From contig NZ_APHR01000058.1 in the NCBI RefSeq assembly GCF_000349205.1, positions 17 to 64,016 on the forward strand: a stretch of 64,000 nucleotides of DNA. Direction: 5' to 3'. Position 1 is the stretch's first letter. Every line of letters starts with the position of its first letter. Source of the DNA: Methylophaga lonarensis MPL. GTDB lineage: Bacteria > Pseudomonadota > Gammaproteobacteria > Nitrosococcales > Methylophagaceae. The notes beneath the pieces were generated by a model that saw only the letters and a list, made by a program, of their open reading frames with translations, had not been told where the DNA came from and searched no databases. Of the stretch, positions 1 through 8,912 are shown piece after piece. The translations under genes were made by a program, and so were the position numbers.

Positions 1-461
1 GGTAGTTGCGGACTCTCTTGATCCAGATACACCTTATCCAAATTGACCGAGTCCAGATTTGCTGCCAGCAAGTTATCGTTCTCATCAAATACAACGTAAG
101 AATCTTTGCTTTGATTCATTAGTTGTTGCCATGCATGCTCATCTATAGATTTTTCTGCCTCTGGTAGAAATGTATAGAGTGCATATGATTCAAGACCTTT
201 GATCGTGAGTGGCACAATGTGCTGGCGAAGCAATGAATTATCAGGCAAAGGGATGGTTCCGCTGACACTGTCGTATCTTTCGTTTAGAGCTACAAACGCA
301 CTGTTGTGGTCAGCTTTTTCGAAATTACGGGCTAGTTGGCTGAATGCCTCGTTAGCTGCAATCACGCTGTTGTTATTAGCAACAATCGCTGCGGGTGATT
401 GATGGGTAGCAACCAGTTGTTCGGCTAATGCCTCACGATCTATTTTCGAACTAAACCACAT
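1..461 (-). CDS. PAS-like signalling protein, N-terminal part (cut by window edge)
   Basis: An open frame with no stop runs on the minus strand from an ATG at 461 to the left edge, giving about 153 residues. The N-terminus reads MWFSSKIDREALAEQLVAT. Two segments look like PAS-type sensory folds: residues about 20-110 (APAAIVANNNSVIAANEAF-like, the 'what if this is the question' opening of PAS domains) and a second starting near residue 115 with SYVVFDENDNLLAANLD. No signal peptide or membrane segment is visible, so the visible part should be cytoplasmic. The output domain (GGDEF, histidine kinase or chemotaxis domain) lies outside the window. The PAS assignment is by pattern only and the function is unknown. 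Confidence 0.6.
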   Translation of the reverse strand, partial: MWFSSKIDREALAEQLVATHQSPAAIVANNNSVIAANEAFSQLARNFEKADHNSAFVALNERYDSVSGTIPLPDNSLLRQHIVPLTIKGLESYALYTFLPEAEKSIDEHAWQQLMNQSKDSYVVFDENDNLLAANLDSVNLDKVYLDQESPQL

Positions 462-1090
462 AATTGCTCCCGATTAAAATTCTATCCTACCCTCAAAACT
501 CTGTAGCGTGCAATCTAATTGCAAAGAGCAGAAATCAGTTGCTTTATCTTTCGGCCCTTGCCTTAAACAGAGAGTGTTTAAGCCTCTTATCCGCGACAGT
601 TTTATTTTCTGGCTTTTCAGTTGCCGCTATGTGAGACAGCTGATTTTAATCATCGAGACAAACACTCAATTTGGAAAGTATTTTGAGTCTGAGCGCTCAT
701 GCCCAGTGTTGCAGGTAGATCCCTATTGAAGTCTGCGGATTCACATGCAACAGCGATGGCTCGTTGAAGATGAATCACACCAGCCAGTGGCTGCATTGAG
801 AAGCGCCCGAGAGTGGAAATGCTTGAAAGCTTCTGGAAATAGTGCCTTTTGTTGGTTCAGGAATCTATGCCAATGCAAATTAACCTGACGTTCAAGTAAC
901 GATTACAGCTTTGATGCGAACGGCAGCAGATCAATACTCTGCACGTTCTGGCATCAGAGGCAGTAAAAATGTGGACTAGCTCTCAAATACTGAAAACCGT
1001 GGCAAATTTTCACATGAAACTAACGCCTCAAAAAACATAATTGCACACAATCTAACGGCAAGCTTACTCACCCATACAAGGAAATGATTC
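462..1090. other. 629-bp stretch without a convincing gene
   Basis: No frame here shows a recognisable protein or sustained coding character. The longest plus-strand frames are a 73-codon ORF (508-729) and a 47-residue ORF (745-888, starting MQQRWLVEDESHQPVAALRS). Neither has a clear ribosome binding site or any family resemblance. Because the next downstream gene (1091-1634) is decayed, this stretch may be further gene debris. I see no tRNA, insertion sequence end or strong terminator in it. Confidence 0.5.
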
Positions 1091-1634
1091 ATGGACACTA
1101 TTTCTGCAACAACATGTTACAACCACTGGGTAAAGCATTTTTCTGATCAGAACATTTTCGTGCACAACGGCAAAATCATTGACAGTGAAAGCGCATTTGC
1201 CTCATCGGGCCTTCACTCAGAGCCCAGCCCCAGTTTTGAAGAATGGCTGTCCTCACGGATTTGAAGTCAAAAAATGCAATGCTGAAGATTGCTTCGAAAA
1301 AGCCTTGGTTGTGAATTATCTTGGCCGAAAGCTAACCGTATGGCTGTCCAACGTGCTGCTTCAGCAAAAAGACCTTGAAATAGATTTCGATGAGGTCCTC
1401 TTCTGATCTGAGCGTGAGACTCGTACGAGGGTAGACTCGGCAGAGCAAGTAGATATCGGTGAGCAATCACTGCTGACACCCAGCGTTGGAGTGTTTTATC
1501 CTGTTTGCAAAAGAAACGGTGAACTACAGAAGCTTGATCTTGGCACGGTCTGCGATGAAGACCGAATTAACAGTCTGGCAGATCTCGCGGACTGGCCTTT
1601 TGGCAATTTGGATGAGCTCTGGACTCAGAGTTAG
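1091..1634 (+). pseudogene. decayed gene of unknown function (one frameshift, one in-frame stop)
   Basis: Reading starts at ATG 1091 (MDTISATTCYNHWVKHFSDQ) and is open to TGA 1262-1264. Coding-looking sequence continues in the +1 frame from about 1250 (HGFEVKKCNAEDCFEKALVV...). It meets an in-frame TGA at 1404-1406 and then stays in the same frame to TAG 1632-1634 (ending GNLDELWTQS). Assembled, this would be a protein of about 180 residues. It has no signal peptide and I do not recognise the family. The continuity of amino-acid-like sequence across both lesions is why I call a pseudogene rather than three small ORFs. A hairpin terminator follows directly. The frameshift could be a base-call error, but the extra stop makes real decay more likely. 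Confidence 0.45.
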
Positions 1635-1640
1635 AGTAAC

Positions 1641-1669
1641 GAAAAGCCTGAACTGATAGCAGGCTTTTC
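1641..1669 (+). terminator. hairpin terminator after the decayed gene
   Basis: A perfect 10-bp stem (GAAAAGCCTG with CAGGCTTTTC) encloses a 9-base loop. The T run is part of the 3' arm rather than a tail. It lies 6 bases after the final TAG of the decayed gene and separates it from the transporter gene at 1695. Confidence 0.65.
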
Positions 1670-1694
1670 ATAGATCAAAAATCAGGGAACGAAT

Positions 1695-2666
1695 TTGACC
1701 CATCTCGAAGTCAGACCGCTTGAGCGATATCAGCTAGTCTGGTACCTGTTTGCCATCATTAACGGAATTGGCTTTGGGTTGCTATTACCGTCATTTGCAG
1801 ATGGTCTGGCACAACTGACATGGCCTCTGCTGGCGTTGTTGCTGTACAGCACTTTTACACAGATTCCCTTGCAAAGTTTGCGATCCGCCATGCTGGATCG
1901 TCGATTTTTGATGTTGGCGGTTTGCGGTAATTTTGTCATTGTGCCAGCGCTGGTTTTTGCATTGCTGAAGCTGGTGCCCGCTGAGCCGGCTGTTCAATTG
2001 GGTGTGTTGCTGGTTTTGCTGGTGCCATGCACCGACTGGTTTATTACGTTTAGTCATCTGGGCAAAGGTGATAGCCGCTATGCGCTGGCGTTTGCGCCGA
2101 TCAGTTTGATACTGCAAATCTGTTTATTGCCGGTTTATCTATGGTTGTTTGTTCCCGAGACATTTGCTGCGGCTGTTGTGCAAAAGCAAATGCTTCTGGC
2201 TTTTGCTGGCTTGATTGTGCTGCCGTTGTGTCTGGCTTATTTCACCCGAACAGTGGTTGACAGGTACTCATCCTCACCATCGTTAATGGACAGGCTGGCT
2301 GTTTGGCAGGTGCCTTTGTTGGCGATAGTGATGTTTATCATCAGCGCCTCTCAGGTCAGTCTGATTTTAGATTCTGGCGCGTTGTTGCTGCAATTGCTGC
2401 CGGTGTTTGTATTGTTTGCTCTACTGGCATTGCTGCTGGCGGCGATGCTGGGTTATCTGGGGCGATTGCCTGTGTTGCAATGGCGGGTGCTGGCCTTTAG
2501 TTTCAGCAGTCGTAATTCATTTGTGGTGTTGCCACTGGCTTTGGCATTACCGGCCGGTTATGAAATGACGGTGGTCACCATCGTGTTTCAATCGCTTGTA
2601 GAATTATTCCTGATGGCTTTGTTTGTCTGGCTGGTGCCGCATCTGTTTTTCAAACGAACGAATTGA
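1695..2666 (+). CDS. ACR3/BASS-type membrane transporter (arsenite efflux-like)
   Basis: A 323-residue polytopic membrane protein with about ten hydrophobic segments spread along its whole length. The motif VPCTDWFITFSHLGKGDSRY near residues 110-130 resembles the conserved Cys-containing segment of the ACR3 arsenite-permease branch of the bile acid:Na+ symporter superfamily. That branch exports arsenite or related oxyanions across the inner membrane; the true substrate here is unknown. No arsR or arsC is adjacent, so an arsenic role is not backed by context. The start is a TTG preceded by CAGGGA at good spacing, and no ATG fits better. The gene stands alone, 58 bp before the next gene on the same strand. 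Confidence is high for the superfamily and low for the substrate. Confidence 0.7.
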   Translation: MTHLEVRPLERYQLVWYLFAIINGIGFGLLLPSFADGLAQLTWPLLALLLYSTFTQIPLQSLRSAMLDRRFLMLAVCGNFVIVPALVFALLKLVPAEPAVQLGVLLVLLVPCTDWFITFSHLGKGDSRYALAFAPISLILQICLLPVYLWLFVPETFAAAVVQKQMLLAFAGLIVLPLCLAYFTRTVVDRYSSSPSLMDRLAVWQVPLLAIVMFIISASQVSLILDSGALLLQLLPVFVLFALLALLLAAMLGYLGRLPVLQWRVLAFSFSSRNSFVVLPLALALPAGYEMTVVTIVFQSLVELFLMALFVWLVPHLFFKRTN

Positions 2667-2724
2667 AGCACCTAACGTCTGATTTTAACGATATCTCCCT
2701 TCACACTGATCTGGGTATGTCCGA

Positions 2725-3720
2725 ATGATGTCTAAAAAAGTACTTGTGTATCCTTTGCTTGCCTTGATTTTGGTGGCAGGTCTGGTTCATGCCACTGTAC
2801 AGAATCGTGCTAATCAGCATGCCCAGTTGATGGTCACAGAGTTGATTGAGTTATTTGAAGACAGAGGCATCAACATCAGTGTCGGCAAATTAACTGTCCA
2901 GCCATATAGCCGAGAAGTGACGGCACGCGATCTGGTGATTGAGATGAATGATCAGCCGCCACATCATGTTGGTGTGGTTCGGCTGACCGATATCGAATTC
3001 AATCAGGCACAGGACTTTATTCTGGCTATGCGGGTGGATGTGGAACAGGTCATCATGACCGTCACTCCTCAAATGGCTGATGAGATTCAACCTGAAGTCA
3101 TCTGGCAGACGTTACAGTCCCTTGGCATGAAAGACGGGCAGCTTGCGCAGCATCAATCCATTTACTATCGATATAATCCTGAACTCGCCCAGTTGCAACT
3201 CAGATCCACAAGCCGTGTGCACCATCCTGATGATATCCAGAAAGTGCTTTATGAGTTTGATGTCAGCACTGAGTTCACTCAGATCCCCGATCTGGAGCAA
3301 ATGCTGGCAGATCTTCGAACAACCGAAGAGCAGAGTAATCTGAGCATGCGTTGGCTGAGTACCGGGTTAAAGACCTTTTCAGCTGTGTACGTCGACAAAG
3401 GCTGGTGGCCAGCCTATCGTTCCACCGCCGCAAGCCTCTCTGGCGTCACTGAGCAGCATTTTCAGTATGCGTCAGCTGAGCAAGTGGCTACCTGGTTATG
3501 GGATTTGCCTTTCTTGCCGGCTTCAGCCAAACAAACATTAATAGAGGCCAGCACTGATTTCATCGCAGCGGATGCACCGCAGTTTCACTTTTCTGTTCGC
3601 GCATTGCCGCCGGAAGGGGTCAACATTCCAATGGCGTTTATGGCAGCAGTGATGAGTCCAAACGCAATGGAAAACTTTTTTGAATTTGATTTATCACTGA
3701 GTATGCGTGAAAATGAATGA
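2725..3720 (+). CDS. exported or membrane-anchored protein of unknown function
   Basis: A 331-residue protein starting at tandem ATGs (2725/2728). An N-terminal hydrophobic segment (about residues 5-23, VLVYPLLALILVAGLVHATV) has no clear cleavage site, so it may be a membrane anchor with a large periplasmic domain. The passage ISVGKLTVQPYSREVTARDLV (residues about 51-70) resembles the beta-repeat style of AsmA/YdbH-like envelope proteins, but I cannot assign it to them. The rest is mixed alpha/beta with no catalytic motif. A tiny out-of-frame ATG at 2717 ends in TGA overlapping the real start and is probably meaningless. The stop codon lies inside an 18-bp palindrome. Confidence 0.6.
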   Translation: MMSKKVLVYPLLALILVAGLVHATVQNRANQHAQLMVTELIELFEDRGINISVGKLTVQPYSREVTARDLVIEMNDQPPHHVGVVRLTDIEFNQAQDFILAMRVDVEQVIMTVTPQMADEIQPEVIWQTLQSLGMKDGQLAQHQSIYYRYNPELAQLQLRSTSRVHHPDDIQKVLYEFDVSTEFTQIPDLEQMLADLRTTEEQSNLSMRWLSTGLKTFSAVYVDKGWWPAYRSTAASLSGVTEQHFQYASAEQVATWLWDLPFLPASAKQTLIEASTDFIAADAPQFHFSVRALPPEGVNIPMAFMAAVMSPNAMENFFEFDLSLSMRENE

Positions 3721-3731
3721 ACGTTCATTCA
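3714..3731. promoter_or_regulatory. 18-bp perfect palindrome, likely repressor operator
   Basis: TGAATGAACGTTCATTCA is an exact 18-bp palindrome. It overlaps the stop codon of the preceding gene and lies 104 bp upstream of the molybdenum hydroxylase operon. Its shape is typical of TetR-family operators. No TetR gene is in the window, so the regulator is unknown. Confidence 0.45.
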
Positions 3732-3787
3732 ATTGCGCTGTCGCAATTTAAACCTGACAACAGCGTTTAAATATCGAGATATAACCG

Positions 3788-3811
3788 GGGCGCTTGTGCG
3801 CCCTGTTTTTT
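3788..3811 (+). terminator. hairpin terminator upstream of iorA
   Basis: A 6-bp GC stem (GGGCGC / GCGCCC) with loop TTGT is followed by TG and six T. It is a good intrinsic terminator for the gene ending at 3720. Because it sits 24 bp before the iorA start, it could also act as an attenuator if the operon promoter lies further upstream. Confidence 0.65.
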
Positions 3812-3834
3812 GATCAAAATCAAAGGAAAGCCTG

Positions 3835-4296
3835 ATGCCTGTACTGACAATCAATGGTGAGCAGCGCGAGCTGCAATTTGCGGAGGATACGCCGCTGCTC
3901 TGGGCCTTGCGTGATGAGCTTGCAATGACTGGCACTAAATTCGGTTGTGGCATGGCGATGTGCGGAGCGTGCACTGTGCATGTCGATGGTCAGCCAACAC
4001 GTTCATGTGTGACGCCAATCAGCGCGGTTGCTGGCAAATCAGTCACCACCATTGAAGCCATCGGTGAAGATGCTGTGGGCCAACAAGTTCAACAGGCATG
4101 GAATCAGCTGGATGTCCCTCAATGCGGCTATTGTCAGTCCGGTCAGGTGATGGCGGCGACCGCACTGTTAAAGTCGAATCCTAATCCTGATGATGCTGCA
4201 ATCAATGCAGCAATGAGCGGCAACATTTGTCGTTGTGGAACCTACAATCGAATTCGTGATGCCATCAAGCTGGCAGCCAAGGCGGTGCAATCATGA
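3835..4296 (+). CDS. iorA: [2Fe-2S] subunit of a molybdenum hydroxylase (IorA-like)
   Basis: A 153-residue small subunit of the xanthine oxidase superfamily. It carries electrons from the molybdenum cofactor of the large subunit. The N-terminal plant-type ferredoxin cluster ligands are C38, C43, C46 and C58; the C-terminal cluster ligands are C97, C100 (CGYC), C132 and C134 (CRC). Length and motifs match isoquinoline 1-oxidoreductase alpha-type subunits. The start ATG follows AAAGGAAAG. The stop overlaps the next start by 4 bases (ATGA), so the two subunits are translationally coupled. The substrate is probably an aldehyde or N-heterocycle; the name IorA reflects family, not proven substrate. 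Confidence 0.88.
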   Translation: MPVLTINGEQRELQFAEDTPLLWALRDELAMTGTKFGCGMAMCGACTVHVDGQPTRSCVTPISAVAGKSVTTIEAIGEDAVGQQVQQAWNQLDVPQCGYCQSGQVMAATALLKSNPNPDDAAINAAMSGNICRCGTYNRIRDAIKLAAKAVQS

Positions 4297-6614
4297 ATGC
4301 CAAAACACCCAAACAGATGACCCCGGAAGTTGCGATCAGCAATATTAGCCGTCGGCGGCTTCTACAAGGCTTTGCGCTGAGTGGCCTGGTGCTGGCAGTT
4401 GGAGTGCCAGGCGTATTGCTGGCCGGTGACGAGCCCGAAAAATTCGGCCGAGATGCCATGCCACATGGTTGGACTGATGACCCACTGGTATTTGTGGCGA
4501 TCATGGCCGATGGCACAGTAAAAATTGTCTGCCACCGTGCAGAAATGGGCCAGGGCGTTCGAACCAGCCTGCCGATGGTGGTGGCGGATGAACTGGGTGC
4601 TGATTGGGCGCAGGTTGAAATTGTTCAGGCGCCGGGTGATGAACCCAAGTATGGCAATCAGAATACCGATGGTTCACGCAGTATGCGGCATTTCTTCATG
4701 CCGATGCGTAATGTCGGTGCGGCCGCGAGAATGATGCTCGAAGCTGCTGCCGCAGCCCATTGGGGTGTGGCGGTTGCTGAAGTCAAAACCGGCGTGCATG
4801 AGGTATTGCATCCGCAAAGCGGTCGTTCACTCGGTTTTGGTGAACTGGCTGAGGCGGCCTCAAAACTGGAAGTGCCAGAGCGAGATCAGCTGCAGCTGAA
4901 AACAGCTGAGCAGTTTCGCTATATCGGAAAAGGCAAAACGCATCTTGTTGATGGTTTGGACATGGTCAGTGGCAAGGCGATTTATGGCATTGATGTCACC
5001 TTGCCGGACATGTTGCATGCGGTGGTGGCGAGACCACCGGTATTGGGCGGTAAAGTCGTTGATTACGATGCAACCGAAGCATTGAAAATACCCGGTGTAT
5101 TGAAAGTGGTGACAATTCCGGGCAGCCCTCCGCCAGCGTATTTCAACCCGTTGGGCGGCGTTGCGGTTATCGCCACCAATACCTGGGCCGCCTTGCAGGG
5201 CCGTAAAGCACTAAAAATTACTTGGGATCATGGTGAGCACGCCAGCTACAACTCGCCACAGTTTCGCGCCGAAATGGAGCAAGCTGCCCGTGTCAAAGGC
5301 GGTGCAGTCGTGCGTGATGAAGGCGATGTCTATCGTGCTCTGGAAAATGCAGCACAAACGTTTTCAGCCGAATATTACCTGCCACATCTGTCTCAGGCCC
5401 CCATGGAGCCTCCGGTTGCCACTGCGCGCATTGTTGATGGTCATTGTGAATTGTGGGCGCCGGTTCAGGACCCTCAAGCCGGGCGTGATCTGGTCGCGAG
5501 ATGGCTGGAGCTTGATGCTGACAAGGTCACTGTCAATGTGACTCTGTTGGGCGGTGGTTTTGGACGCAAATCCAAGCCAGACTACATGGTAGAAGCCGCC
5601 TGGCTGTCCAGGAGCATGGACGGACAAGCGGTCAAAGTTACCTGGACTCGGGAAGATGATCTGCATCATTCCTATTTCCATACGGTTTCCGTCGAACGTA
5701 TTGAGGCGGGTGTTGATGGGGATGGCAAGCCGGTTGCCTGGCTGCATCGAACCGTTGCACCGACCATTCTGTCGACCTTTGATGACTCTGCATTGGTCAA
5801 GATGCCGATTGAACTCGGCATGGGTGTTGTGAATGTGCCGTTTGCCATAGACAACGTGCGTATCGAAAACCCCGAGGCCAAGGCACTTACACGTATCGGC
5901 TGGTTCAGATCGGTTTCCAACGTGCCACATGCGTTTGCCATTCAGTCTTTTGTCAGTGAGATGGCCGCAAAACTGGATCGTGATGCCAAGGATTACCTGC
6001 TCGAAGTCATCGGGCCGCCACGCCAACTGAACCCCGCTAAACTGCTGGATAGCTGGAATTACGGTGAGTCGCCGGAAGAATATCCCATTGATACCGGCCG
6101 ACTGCGGCGCGTGGTTGAAACAGTCGCCGACAAAGCCAGTTGGGGTAAAAGCCTGCCGGCTGGTCGCGGTCAGGGCATTGCCGCGCATTACAGCTTTGTC
6201 AGTTACACCGCTGCTGTGGTTGAAGTCGAAGTTGATGAAGATGGTGAGTTGTCGATTCCAAGAGTCGATATCGCCATTGATTGTGGCCCGGCGATTAACC
6301 CGGAACGTATTAAATCGCAGCTTGAAGGTGCTGTGATCATGGGCATCAGCCTGGCCATGCTGGGTGAGATTACCTTCAAGGATGGCGCTGTAGAGCAAAA
6401 CAACTTTGATGGTTACCAGTTAAGCCGGATGGCAGATGCGCCTGCTGAGATTCATGTGCATATTGTGCCGGCGGATGACTATGACGTACCGCTGGGCGGT
6501 GTCGGCGAACCTGGTCTGCCACCGATTGCCCCGGCCCTGTGCAATGCGATCTTTGCCGCTACTGGACAACGCATCCGGGCATTGCCCATTGCGGATCAGC
6601 TGGAGCCGGCGTAA
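4293..6614 (+). CDS. iorB: molybdopterin-binding large subunit, Tat-exported (IorB-like)
   Basis: A 773-residue catalytic subunit that binds the Mo cofactor and hydroxylates an aldehyde or N-heterocyclic substrate. A twin-arginine motif (SRRRLLQG, about residues 19-26) followed by a hydrophobic stretch indicates Tat export as a folded complex with IorA. Family landmarks include [12 protein letters not shown] near residues 417-428 and a C-terminal [13 protein letters not shown] that carries the conserved catalytic glutamate. It overlaps iorA by 4 bases and xdhC by 1 base. No cytochrome c subunit is adjacent, so the electron acceptor is not evident. Length is normal for the single-polypeptide IorB family. 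Confidence 0.88.
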   Translation: MNAKTPKQMTPEVAISNISRRRLLQGFALSGLVLAVGVPGVLLAGDEPEKFGRDAMPHGWTDDPLVFVAIMADGTVKIVCHRAEMGQGVRTSLPMVVADELGADWAQVEIVQAPGDEPKYGNQNTDGSRSMRHFFMPMRNVGAAARMMLEAAAAAHWGVAVAEVKTGVHEVLHPQSGRSLGFGELAEAASKLEVPERDQLQLKTAEQFRYIGKGKTHLVDGLDMVSGKAIYGIDVTLPDMLHAVVARPPVLGGKVVDYDATEALKIPGVLKVVTIPGSPPPAYFNPLGGVAVIATNTWAALQGRKALKITWDHGEHASYNSPQFRAEMEQAARVKGGAVVRDEGDVYRALENAAQTFSAEYYLPHLSQAPMEPPVATARIVDGHCELWAPVQDPQAGRDLVARWLELDADKVTVNVTLLGGGFGRKSKPDYMVEAAWLSRSMDGQAVKVTWTREDDLHHSYFHTVSVERIEAGVDGDGKPVAWLHRTVAPTILSTFDDSALVKMPIELGMGVVNVPFAIDNVRIENPEAKALTRIGWFRSVSNVPHAFAIQSFVSEMAAKLDRDAKDYLLEVIGPPRQLNPAKLLDSWNYGESPEEYPIDTGRLRRVVETVADKASWGKSLPAGRGQGIAAHYSFVSYTAAVVEVEVDEDGELSIPRVDIAIDCGPAINPERIKSQLEGAVIMGISLAMLGEITFKDGAVEQNNFDGYQLSRMADAPAEIHVHIVPADDYDVPLGGVGEPGLPPIAPALCNAIFAATGQRIRALPIADQLEPA

Positions 6615-7600
6615 TGGACAGTATGGACTTGCAAGTGCTTCAGGCCTTGCAGGACTGGCAACGGCAAACACAGCCCGTATGGCTGGTGACGGTGGGTCAG
6701 ACGTTTGGCTCAAGTCCACGTCCTGCCGGAGCCATGCTGGCGTTGCGCGGTGATGGATTAAGCGTCGGGTCGGTGTCTGGTGGTTGTATTGAAGATGACT
6801 TGATCGACAAGGCTCGCGCCGGTGAGTTGAATCAACATCAACCGCAGATGCTCAGCTATGGTGTCAGTCGCGATGAAGCGCAGCGTTTTGGTCTGCCATG
6901 TGGCGGCGTCATGCAGCTGATTATTGAGCCAGTGCCTGCGGCTGCCAGCTGGCCCGGCGACGTGCTGACCTCAGTGCGTCAGCATCGGTTATTGGCGCGC
7001 TGTCTGGATATGCAAACTGGTCAGGTCAGATTGCAGGATGCCAGACTCAGTGATGAGTTCAGCTTAAACGACCAACAGATGACGGCGATACACGGGCCGC
7101 GCTGGCGCTTGTTGATTATCGGCACCGGCCAGACATCGGAATATCTGGCGCAAATGGCGCAGGCACTGGATTATCAGGTACTGGTCTGTGATCCACGACC
7201 GGATATGCTGCAGACATGGTCGGTGGCAGATTGTCAGTTGCTCGACAGCATGCCCGATGACGCGGTGCTGGAGCTGCAGGTGGATGGTCGTACAGCCATT
7301 ATTGCGCTGACCCATGATCCTAAAATTGATGATATGGCGCTGCTGGAGGCGCTCAAATCACCGGCGTTTTATGTGGGCGCGGTTGGCAGCAAGAAAAACA
7401 ATGCCAGTCGCCGTGAGCGGTTGGCAATGTTTGATCTGTCAGCCGCAGAAATTGCCCGTTTACATGGACCGGTCGGTCTGGCCATTGGCAGTAAAACGCC
7501 ACCGGAAATTGCCGTGGCCATTGTGGCTCATCTGGTACAGGTGCGCAGTCAACTGGCTCAAACCCAGGCGATACAAAAAAACACGATGGTCTGTCAGTGA
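6614..7600 (+). CDS. xdhC: XdhC/CoxI-family molybdenum cofactor insertion protein
   Basis: About 328 residues. XdhC proteins bind molybdenum cofactor, promote its sulfuration and pass it to the hydroxylase apoenzyme. The N-terminal XdhC/CoxI domain shows TFGSSPRPAGAMLAL and SVSGGCIEDDLI; the C-terminal Rossmann-like domain begins near RWRLLIIGTGQTSEYLA and contains YVGAVGSKKN. I chose ATG 6614, which overlaps the iorB stop (TAATG), over an in-frame upstream start inside iorB. It precedes a cytidylyltransferase-like gene with a 4-base overlap. The context supports a dedicated maturation pair for IorAB. Confidence 0.85.
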   Translation: MDSMDLQVLQALQDWQRQTQPVWLVTVGQTFGSSPRPAGAMLALRGDGLSVGSVSGGCIEDDLIDKARAGELNQHQPQMLSYGVSRDEAQRFGLPCGGVMQLIIEPVPAAASWPGDVLTSVRQHRLLARCLDMQTGQVRLQDARLSDEFSLNDQQMTAIHGPRWRLLIIGTGQTSEYLAQMAQALDYQVLVCDPRPDMLQTWSVADCQLLDSMPDDAVLELQVDGRTAIIALTHDPKIDDMALLEALKSPAFYVGAVGSKKNNASRRERLAMFDLSAAEIARLHGPVGLAIGSKTPPEIAVAIVAHLVQVRSQLAQTQAIQKNTMVCQ

Positions 7601-8226
7601 CACAGATTCAGCCCGTTTTGCTTGCCGCCGGGCAGTCACGCAGGTTTGGCGAAAACAAATTACTGGCAGACTTTTGCTACGCTGGTGTCACGGCACCGTT
7701 GTTGGCTCATAGTCTGCAGCCTTGGCTGCAACAGTTTGAGCGGGTCTTAGTGGTAGTGCCGATGATCTATCAACCATTACAAAAGGCTTTACAGACTGCG
7801 CTTAATGACGATTATCATCGGCTCGACTGGCTGCCCAGTGCCCAGGCTGAGGCCGGCATGGGCCACAGTCTTGCAGATGCTGTCAGCGCTACGGCTGAGG
7901 CAGAAGGCTGGTTGATTGGTCTTGCGGATATGCCGCTGTTGCCAACTGAGGCGATTGCCGGTGTTGCGGATCTGCTCAAGCAGGGTGCTGTCTTGGCAGC
8001 GGCCCGCTATATGCAACGACAGGGACACCCGGTCGGGTTTTCCAGCCAGTTTTATTCGGCGTTATCAATACTGCAAGGCGACTCCGGTGGTCGGCATTTG
8101 CTAAAACAGCATCATGCGGCAATACAGTTTTTTGACTGTCAGCATCCAGGTGTGCTGACAGATGTCGATACACCACAAGCATTGCAGGCACTGCAGGCTT
8201 CAGCTGCAATTTCAACCAGCGGATAA
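7597..8226 (+). CDS. MocA/MobA-like nucleotidyltransferase for molybdenum cofactor
   Basis: A 209-residue NTP-transferase. The N-terminal signature LLAAGQSRRFGENKLL matches the LAAGxSxRxGxxK nucleotide-binding motif. LIGLADMPLLPTEAI carries the metal-binding aspartate region, and GHPVGF is the typical later motif. MocA enzymes attach CMP to molybdopterin for xanthine-oxidase-type enzymes, which fits being the last gene of iorAB-xdhC. It starts at GTG 7597 overlapping the xdhC stop (GTGA), a coupled start. MobA (GMP transfer) is less likely because the neighbours need MCD-type cofactor; the specificity is inferred from context. Confidence 0.8.
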   Translation: MTQIQPVLLAAGQSRRFGENKLLADFCYAGVTAPLLAHSLQPWLQQFERVLVVVPMIYQPLQKALQTALNDDYHRLDWLPSAQAEAGMGHSLADAVSATAEAEGWLIGLADMPLLPTEAIAGVADLLKQGAVLAAARYMQRQGHPVGFSSQFYSALSILQGDSGGRHLLKQHHAAIQFFDCQHPGVLTDVDTPQALQALQASAAISTSG

Positions 8227-8326
8227 GCTTGCTGTGCTGGCTTTTCTGATATTCCCTGTCTCCCATACCGTTCCTTATTATCACTTGTTTTAACCACACC
8301 GGTTCTAGCTGCCGGTAAAACAATGA

Positions 8327-8354
8327 TTGACACAATTAGCTAGCTAACTATAAT
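8327..8354 (+). promoter_or_regulatory. near-consensus sigma-70 promoter containing a 12-bp operator-like palindrome
   Basis: TTGACA (8327-8332) and TATAAT (8349-8354) are both exact consensus hexamers with a 16-bp spacer. The spacer contains the perfect palindrome TTAGCTAGCTAA (8336-8347), as expected for a MarR-type repressor that blocks RNA polymerase. The -10 box overlaps an ATG at 8353, so a transcript from here would start near 8360 and that ATG cannot be the start codon. Confidence 0.7.
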
Positions 8355-8364
8355 GGGGCTTACT

Positions 8365-8868
8365 ATGTTGCAGCTGAAAGATCTTCCCAATGCCGAAGTA
8401 CTCAGCAAGTTTGCTGAGCGCTACCCGGATGCCGATATTCACAAGGTGCTCCAGTTTCTGACTGTGTTGCGTATCGGCAGCGACTTATCGTTGATGTTGG
8501 ACAATTTTCTGGCGGGTTACGGCTTGTTGCAGGGGCGTTGGTGGGTATTGATCCTGCTAATGCGTGAAGCGGATTTGACTACAACACCTTCAATTCTCGC
8601 CAGCAAAGCCGGGGTCAGTCGCGCAACGATGACCGGTTTGCTGGATGGCCTGGAACGGGAAGGACTGGTCAGCCGGGTGGCCGACAAACATGATCGGCGG
8701 CGGCTGGCCATTCAACTGACTGCAGCTGGCCAGGCCAAACTGGATCAGGTGATGCCCGCTTACTATCAACGTGTTAATGCGCTGATGGACAGTCTCTCTT
8801 CTACAGAGGCAGAGGAACTGATTCAGTCATTAAAAAGTCTGCATTCGCAACAAACGGTTTTTGAATAA
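8365..8868 (+). CDS. MarR-family transcriptional regulator
   Basis: A winged-helix regulator of about 167 residues. The helix-turn-helix and wing are clear: LASKAGVSRATMTGLLDGLEREGLVSR followed by DKHDRRRLAIQLT, the DxRxxxxxLT wing signature of the family. MarR proteins act as dimers and usually release DNA on binding small aromatic ligands. I prefer ATG 8365 to the upstream in-frame ATG 8353 because the latter lies inside a consensus -10 box. The transcript would be almost leaderless. The palindrome in its own promoter suggests autorepression. It lies downstream of the ior operon on the same strand and may regulate it, but no copy of the palindrome occurs before iorA. Confidence 0.85.
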   Translation: MLQLKDLPNAEVLSKFAERYPDADIHKVLQFLTVLRIGSDLSLMLDNFLAGYGLLQGRWWVLILLMREADLTTTPSILASKAGVSRATMTGLLDGLEREGLVSRVADKHDRRRLAIQLTAAGQAKLDQVMPAYYQRVNALMDSLSSTEAEELIQSLKSLHSQQTVFE

Positions 8869-8912
8869 GAGTGTCTTAACGATATCCAGTTTTTTCTGAT
8901 AAGGAGTTAATT

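Noticed and set aside
508-729. 73-residue ORF
   Set aside because: No SD, no recognisable protein features, Cys/Phe-rich composition typical of non-coding sequence.
1404-1406. In-frame TGA that could encode selenocysteine
   Set aside because: No SECIS-like hairpin follows it and the same gene already has a frameshift, so nonsense decay is simpler.
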